A stretch of 64,000 bases of DNA from Bryopsis sp. KO-2023. Taxonomy: Eukaryota; Chlorophyta; Ulvophyceae; Bryopsidales; Bryopsidaceae. Positions 59,938-64,000 of the stretch are shown in pieces. The translations under genes were made by a program, and so were the position numbers. The notes under the pieces are model-generated. The model saw only the letters and a program-made list of their open reading frames with translations. It was not told the DNA's origin and searched no databases. How positions within the stretch are numbered: the stretch's first letter is position 1; each line of letters starts with the position of its first letter. The stretch covers positions 7,068,001 through 7,132,000 of the forward strand of contig BSYQ01000004.1 in NCBI GenBank assembly GCA_030272585.1. The letters are read 5' to 3'.

Positions 59938-61551
59938 CTAACTCAGCTTCCTCCCTAAAGGCAGATGATCTGACACTGTAGGCAGACCTTGTGTCTCCTT
60001 TTTCTTTTCTCTATTCATTACTAGTCTAGACAATGCATCTGCATTGACATGAAACTTCCCAGGTCTATGGACCACCTTAATTTTATACCCCTGTAACTCT
60101 ATGACCCACCTGGCCATCATATTGCTCAGGTGTCTAGAACCCATCAGCCAAAACAAGGCTCCACAGTCAGTAAAGACAGTAAACTCCCTTCCTGTCAGAT
60201 AATAACTAAATTTCCTGATAGTTTTAATCACAGCCATGGCCTCCCCCTGGCTAGGGGCATACCTAGCTTCTGATTGACTATTCTTTTTGGAGAAATAAGC
60301 TATTACCTTCTCCTGTCCTTCCTGAACCTGGCCCAGTATTCCAGCTATAGCATACTGACTCCAATCGGTGCACACGAACACCTCCCCTTCCCTTCTGAGA
60401 GTTGTCACCACTGGAGCTGTAGTCAGCATCTTCTTCAGCAGTCTCCATGAATATTCACATCTCCAGGTCCAGAGAAAAGGGACTCCTTCCTTAGTGAGCT
60501 CTGTGAGAGCTCCTGCTCTTCTTGCATAGTCTGGGGCATGCCTCCTGTAGTATCCAGTAAGCCCCAAGAAAGACCTGACTTGGGTGACTGTAGTAGGAGT
60601 CTTCAGCTTTGCTATGGAGGCCATTTTGTCCTCCTGAGGGCTAAATCCAGCCTTAGTGATGTGGTGCCCTAAGTATTCTATCTCCTCCTGGAATAGAAAG
60701 CACTTTTCTATGGACAGCTTAGCCCCCTCCCTCTCCAGAATATCCAACACCTTCTTCAGAGTTTCCAAATGCTCTTGGAAGGTGTGGCTAAAGATGACTA
60801 TGTCATCCAGGTAGACCTGGACCCCTTCCAGGTGGCCAAACAAAGAGTCCATAACTCTCTGAAAGGCCTCTGGCATAGTCTTGAGTCCCTGAGGACACTT
60901 AACCCATTCATATAACCCTGAGGAGGTCCTAAAAGCTGTTTTCCCCTTATCCTCCTCAGCTAAGGGCAACTGCCAATACCCTGACCTAAGGTCCAAACTA
61001 GAATAAAACTTCCTACCTCCCAGCCCATCTAGCAATTCATCTATCAATGGCAGAGGGTACTGATCTGCCTCCACTAAATCATTCAAATCTCTAAAGTCTA
61101 CACACCACCTCCATTTTCCTGGTGCCTTCTTAGGGACTAGGAGAGTGGGTGAAGACCAAGGTGACCCTGGGCTGGGTCTAACTACCCCTACTTTTAATAA
61201 CCCTTCTAGTTGCCTCTCTATCTCTCCCTTCTGGAATTCACTAACCCTATATTGCCTCTTTGCCACAGGCCTAGCTGTACCAGTTTCAATCTTGTAACTA
61301 TGATTTCTAAAGGAGCCTATCTCGTATTCACTTAGAGACCAGGCCTCCCTCCTAGACTTGCAAAGCTTTTCCACTGCCCTCCTTTCATCTCTTGTCAAAC
61401 TATCCCCTATATTTAAGTCAGCAAAGGTTTTTCCTTTCTCCTCTTGTGACACCAGGATGGATTCTGGAGGTGTCACCCCTCTAGTGGTAAACCTGTGCAG
61501 CCCTGTGGCCACACCCCTGAGATCACCAGGCCTGACCTCTGACCCTAATGA
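59938..61551 (-). CDS. pol (RT-RH): Reverse transcriptase-RNase H, family A, right copy
   Basis: Identical in translation to the left copy where compared, with YLDD and RNase H residues present. Frame is -1 to Gag-PR; first ATG at 61512. The slip site and stem are conserved. Confidence 0.92.
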   Translation of the reverse strand, partial: SLGSEVRPGDLRGVATGLHRFTTRGVTPPESILVSQEEKGKTFADLNIGDSLTRDERRAVEKLCKSRREAWSLSEYEIGSFRNHSYKIETGTARPVAKRQYRVSEFQKGEIERQLEGLLKVGVVRPSPGSPWSSPTLLVPKKAPGKWRWCVDFRDLNDLVEADQYPLPLIDELLDGLGGRKFYSSLDLRSGYWQLPLAEEDKGKTAFRTSSGLYEWVKCPQGLKTMPEAFQRVMDSLFGHLEGVQVYLDDIVIFSHTFQEHLETLKKVLDILEREGAKLSIEKCFLFQEEIEYLGHHITKAGFSPQEDKMASIAKLKTPTTVTQVRSFLGLTGYYRRHAPDYARRAGALTELTKEGVPFLWTWRCEYSWRLLKKMLTTAPVVTTLRREGEVFVCTDWSQYAIAGILGQVQEGQEKVIAYFSKKNSQSEARYAPSQGEAMAVIKTIRKFSYYLTGREFTVFTDCGALFWLMGSRHLSNMMARWVIELQGYKIKVVHRPGKFHVNADALSRLVMNREKKKETQGLPTVSDHLPLGRKLS

Positions 61552-63464
61552 AAATCCTGGGAGGGCCCCTCTCTCCCTCCATCTTTCTGTACCCCTGTAG
61601 CTGGAGTACTCCTTTGTCCGAATCCTGATGGTAGAGGACTGTGTGGTGCTTCTTTTGGAATGGTCTCGGTGGTGGGGTTGAATCTGACCTTCTTCTCCGG
61701 GGTCAAGTTTTCTCCTTTCCTCTTCTTCCCGGCTGCAGTCTGGACTTCCTCCTCCGTCCCTGGGCTTTGCTTCTCCTCTGTCCTAAGAGAGATGGCCCCC
61801 ATCTTCCCATTGCCCTTGTGATAGAATATCTGCTGTGGCCCCAGCATTATCATGGCCCTGATTGACTTAAGAAAGTCTATCCCCAGCAGGACACAGCAGG
61901 TGTCTGTGTCTGTCACCATGAAAGAGTTGTGGGAGCCTGTTCCTCCTATGCTGACAAATATTTTTGGGAGATACCCAAGAGAGGTGGCTATCTCCCCACT
62001 GGCTGTCCTAAAAACCCATTCGGAGGGTTGGACCTGGCCCACCAGGCCAAGCTTCTCCACTGTGGCTCTGGAGATGCAGCTGTGGCTGGCCCCCGTGTCC
62101 ACCACTGCCTCCAATGCCTCCCCCTTTATTTTGATGGTGCATTTTGCTGGGGTGTTCCTGGAGGCCGCTTCTCTCTGAAGTGTGTCCACCTCCAGCATGC
62201 CCACCTCCTTGTCTTCCTCCTCCTGGCCAGAGGTTTCCGGTTCAAAGTGGAGGGGTTGGGTTACCCCAGCATCCACTGAAGTCATCAGGTCTGCCTCCCT
62301 CCTGATGGCCTCCCTGAGTTCAGGGGAATAAAACATGAATGTTTTAAGAGGGACAGGTAACTCTGTCCTGTCCAGGAATGCCTGAGCATCTATCAAGGCA
62401 TGTTTATTCCCCATCCTATATTTGTTCTCCCCTCCAGAGGTCTTCCCCTCTACCATATTCATTTGGGGACCCTGAGACTTGGAGTTCCCTTGGTCTGGGT
62501 TGGCCTGTACCACCAAAGGGGTATTGCCTGCTCTGTATTGAAGGCTGTAGGTTACTCCTGTTTTTCTCTTAAGACATCTTCCCCATCTATGACCTGGTAC
62601 CCCACAGTGCCAACATTCTCCTAGGTTCAGATCCTTGTTCAGTAAAGGACTATAATAACCCCTGGGTCTTTGGCCTTCATAAGTTTGATTCCTTCCGCCC
62701 TTCTTTCCTGAAGCTCCCCCATTGACTTTCTGTCGCCATTCCAGCAGCCTTTCCTCTGGAGCTGGGAGGGCTGTATAGATCTTGTGCATATGTCCCTCCA
62801 TAACTTTCTGAACCTTGTTCATCACTTTATTCAGAAGCTTTTCTTCCCTTGAGTCTGTAGTCTGTCCAGTGTTCTTCTCTGTGTCTGAATCTGAATCAGT
62901 ACTGTCTGGAGCTTTCCTTTTCTTACTCAGCCCTATTCCCTCAACTGCCTTTGCAGCCGTCACCACTTCCTCAAAGTTCTGATGCTGGAGAGGGGCTATA
63001 GCATCCCTTATCTTCGATGGTATTCCAGCCTGAAAAATGTGACGGAGAAATTCGTCGTTCAAGGCAATCGGAGTGGTGCCGTCAGTACGTGTCGCGGTCT
63101 GAATATCAGTGATATCCTCAGCTAAGCCACGAAGAGCGTCCGCGAAATCTTCGACCGTCTCCGTAGACCGTTGGCGACGCCTTGTTAGCTCGCTCATCAA
63201 ATCATCGGTGGCCCCCAGCCACCTTTTCATAAACTTCTTTTTAAAGTTCTCCCAGGTCATATCTTCTGGGAGAGCAGCCGCCCAGAGGGCTGCACCGTGA
63301 GTGAGGTTCGCCTTCGCTCTGCTCACTTTAGAACGAGCAGGCCAGTTCTGAGCCGTAGCTGTTGCTTCCACGGTCTTGAACCATTCCGCTGCTGGAGGTT
63401 TCTTTCCGTCAAACTTTTCGAGCTTAGGGGCACGATACTTATCGGCAGAGGTTGCTCCAACCAT
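61545..63464 (-). CDS. gag-pr: Gag-protease, family A, right copy
   Basis: 639 aa, same as the central copy (Ala at about residue 488). Zinc knuckle CWHC..H....C and protease DTGAS intact. Confidence 0.88.
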   Translation of the reverse strand: MVGATSADKYRAPKLEKFDGKKPPAAEWFKTVEATATAQNWPARSKVSRAKANLTHGAALWAAALPEDMTWENFKKKFMKRWLGATDDLMSELTRRRQRSTETVEDFADALRGLAEDITDIQTATRTDGTTPIALNDEFLRHIFQAGIPSKIRDAIAPLQHQNFEEVVTAAKAVEGIGLSKKRKAPDSTDSDSDTEKNTGQTTDSREEKLLNKVMNKVQKVMEGHMHKIYTALPAPEERLLEWRQKVNGGASGKKGGRNQTYEGQRPRGYYSPLLNKDLNLGECWHCGVPGHRWGRCLKRKTGVTYSLQYRAGNTPLVVQANPDQGNSKSQGPQMNMVEGKTSGGENKYRMGNKHALIDAQAFLDRTELPVPLKTFMFYSPELREAIRREADLMTSVDAGVTQPLHFEPETSGQEEEDKEVGMLEVDTLQREAASRNTPAKCTIKIKGEALEAVVDTGASHSCISRATVEKLGLVGQVQPSEWVFRTASGEIATSLGYLPKIFVSIGGTGSHNSFMVTDTDTCCVLLGIDFLKSIRAMIMLGPQQIFYHKGNGKMGAISLRTEEKQSPGTEEEVQTAAGKKRKGENLTPEKKVRFNPTTETIPKEAPHSPLPSGFGQRSTPATGVQKDGGREGPSQDFH

Positions 63465-63608
63465 TGTTCCTACAATGTTTTACACTTGTGTTAATTTCTG
63501 GAGCGCTTTCTCTTTTACGAGAGGTGATCACCAGAGTAAACAGTGTTGCACAGAACTTTGTTGCAATGTTAGTGGGCCCATATTCCTAACATGTCCGAAG
63601 CTCGCAAC

Positions 63609-64000
63609 GCTCCGAAACCAGAAAACGCATTCGGCACAACTACTAATTCTTCATTCGCGCCGCGACTGAAGATAGAGTCGTACTGAACTACCGCAGAGTC
63701 TGTCTACGGCAACGGAGTCGGACTACGCCGACGTTGAATGTCTTATCCAAAAACTTGGTTTCTAAACTGCGACGCACTGAAACTATCGTCACCTAAGAAG
63801 TCGGCTAAGACCAGTCGCGCTAACAATCATCACCATCCGAGAGTCAAAATCTCGATTCCCCATAACAACGAAAAGCCTAAGACCAGGCATCTGAACGCAA
63901 CACGAGTCAAAGTCGACGGAGACACCCGCTAAGAGGGCCTTGCTCCCGAGAGTGAGACAGAAAGTGGAGTCCCCTGGAGGATGGTCGCTAAGAGACCATG
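63609..64000 (-). repeat. PBS and partial 5' LTR of the right family A copy
   Basis: PBS TGGTTTCGGAGC on the minus strand at 63620-63609; LTR from 63621 to the window edge. About 1 kb of this LTR lies outside the window. Confidence 0.8.

Larger units (their letters stand above)
50520..64000 (-). mobile_element. Ty3/gypsy family A, right (inverted) copies in LTR-sharing tandem
   Basis: Reading leftward: partial 5' LTR (64000-63621), PBS, full internal region (63464-54190), shared LTR, PBS, Gag-PR and truncated RT. Base differences from the left copy are few (a handful seen over about 10 kb). Continues past the window edge. Confidence 0.85.

Overview
Nuclear DNA of a streptophyte, most likely a charophyte alga. 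Genes have spliceosomal introns, one gene is a land-plant-type arginine-rich tandem CCCH zinc finger, and a plant-type telomere repeat (TTTAGGG x6) occurs inside a small transposon. The repeat load and multi-ORF Ty3/gypsy elements would fit a large charophyte genome such as Chara; that species guess is inference.

Region 1 (1-10.65 kb, host genes): an RR-TZF CCCH gene (minus, 5 coding exons), a secreted GH17-like protein (plus, 4 exons) whose catalytic nucleophile Glu is replaced by Gly, an acyl-CoA-binding protein (plus, 4 exons), and the 3' part of a secreted Pro/Ala-rich gene (minus).

Region 2 (10.66-28.31 kb): a 17.65-kb DNA transposon with ~680-bp terminal inverted repeats and an 8-bp target duplication, inserted into that Pro/Ala-rich gene, whose signal-peptide exon lies on the far side at 28.3-28.5 kb. 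It holds a KDZ-type transposase with Cys clusters, a small coiled-coil/chromodomain protein, an Ala-rich/acidic ORF, and a minus-strand gene with ten tandemly duplicated, frame-preserving exons. A second inverted-repeat pair (13.4-14.0 and 26.0-26.7 kb) carries inward-facing TATA promoters for the chromodomain and exon-array genes. Smaller inverted-repeat elements are nested inside; one shares the outer element's ends and carries the telomere repeats.

Region 3 (28.6-64 kb): two Ty3/gypsy families. Family A (LTR about 1.38 kb) is present as a near-identical giant inverted duplication, with a truncated tandem copy at the centre. Its coding is split into six ORFs: Gag-protease, RT-RNase H by a probable -1 frameshift, a 169-aa ORF, a separate integrase ORF, a 153-aa coiled-coil ORF, and a 439-aa coiled-coil/RING-like ORF. 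Family B (39674-49775) is a complete 10.1-kb chromodomain element with seemingly identical 425-bp LTRs and a CCAAC target duplication, inserted 3 bp inside the family A LTR terminus as first drawn by its CCA end (within the long LTR). It has Gag, a -1 frameshift signal, PR-RT-RH-IN-chromodomain, and again a separate coiled-coil/RING-like ORF downstream of pol. The two families share a 12-nt primer-binding site. The accessory RING-like ORFs, the split pol of family A, and the KDZ element with its exon-array gene are the most unusual content.
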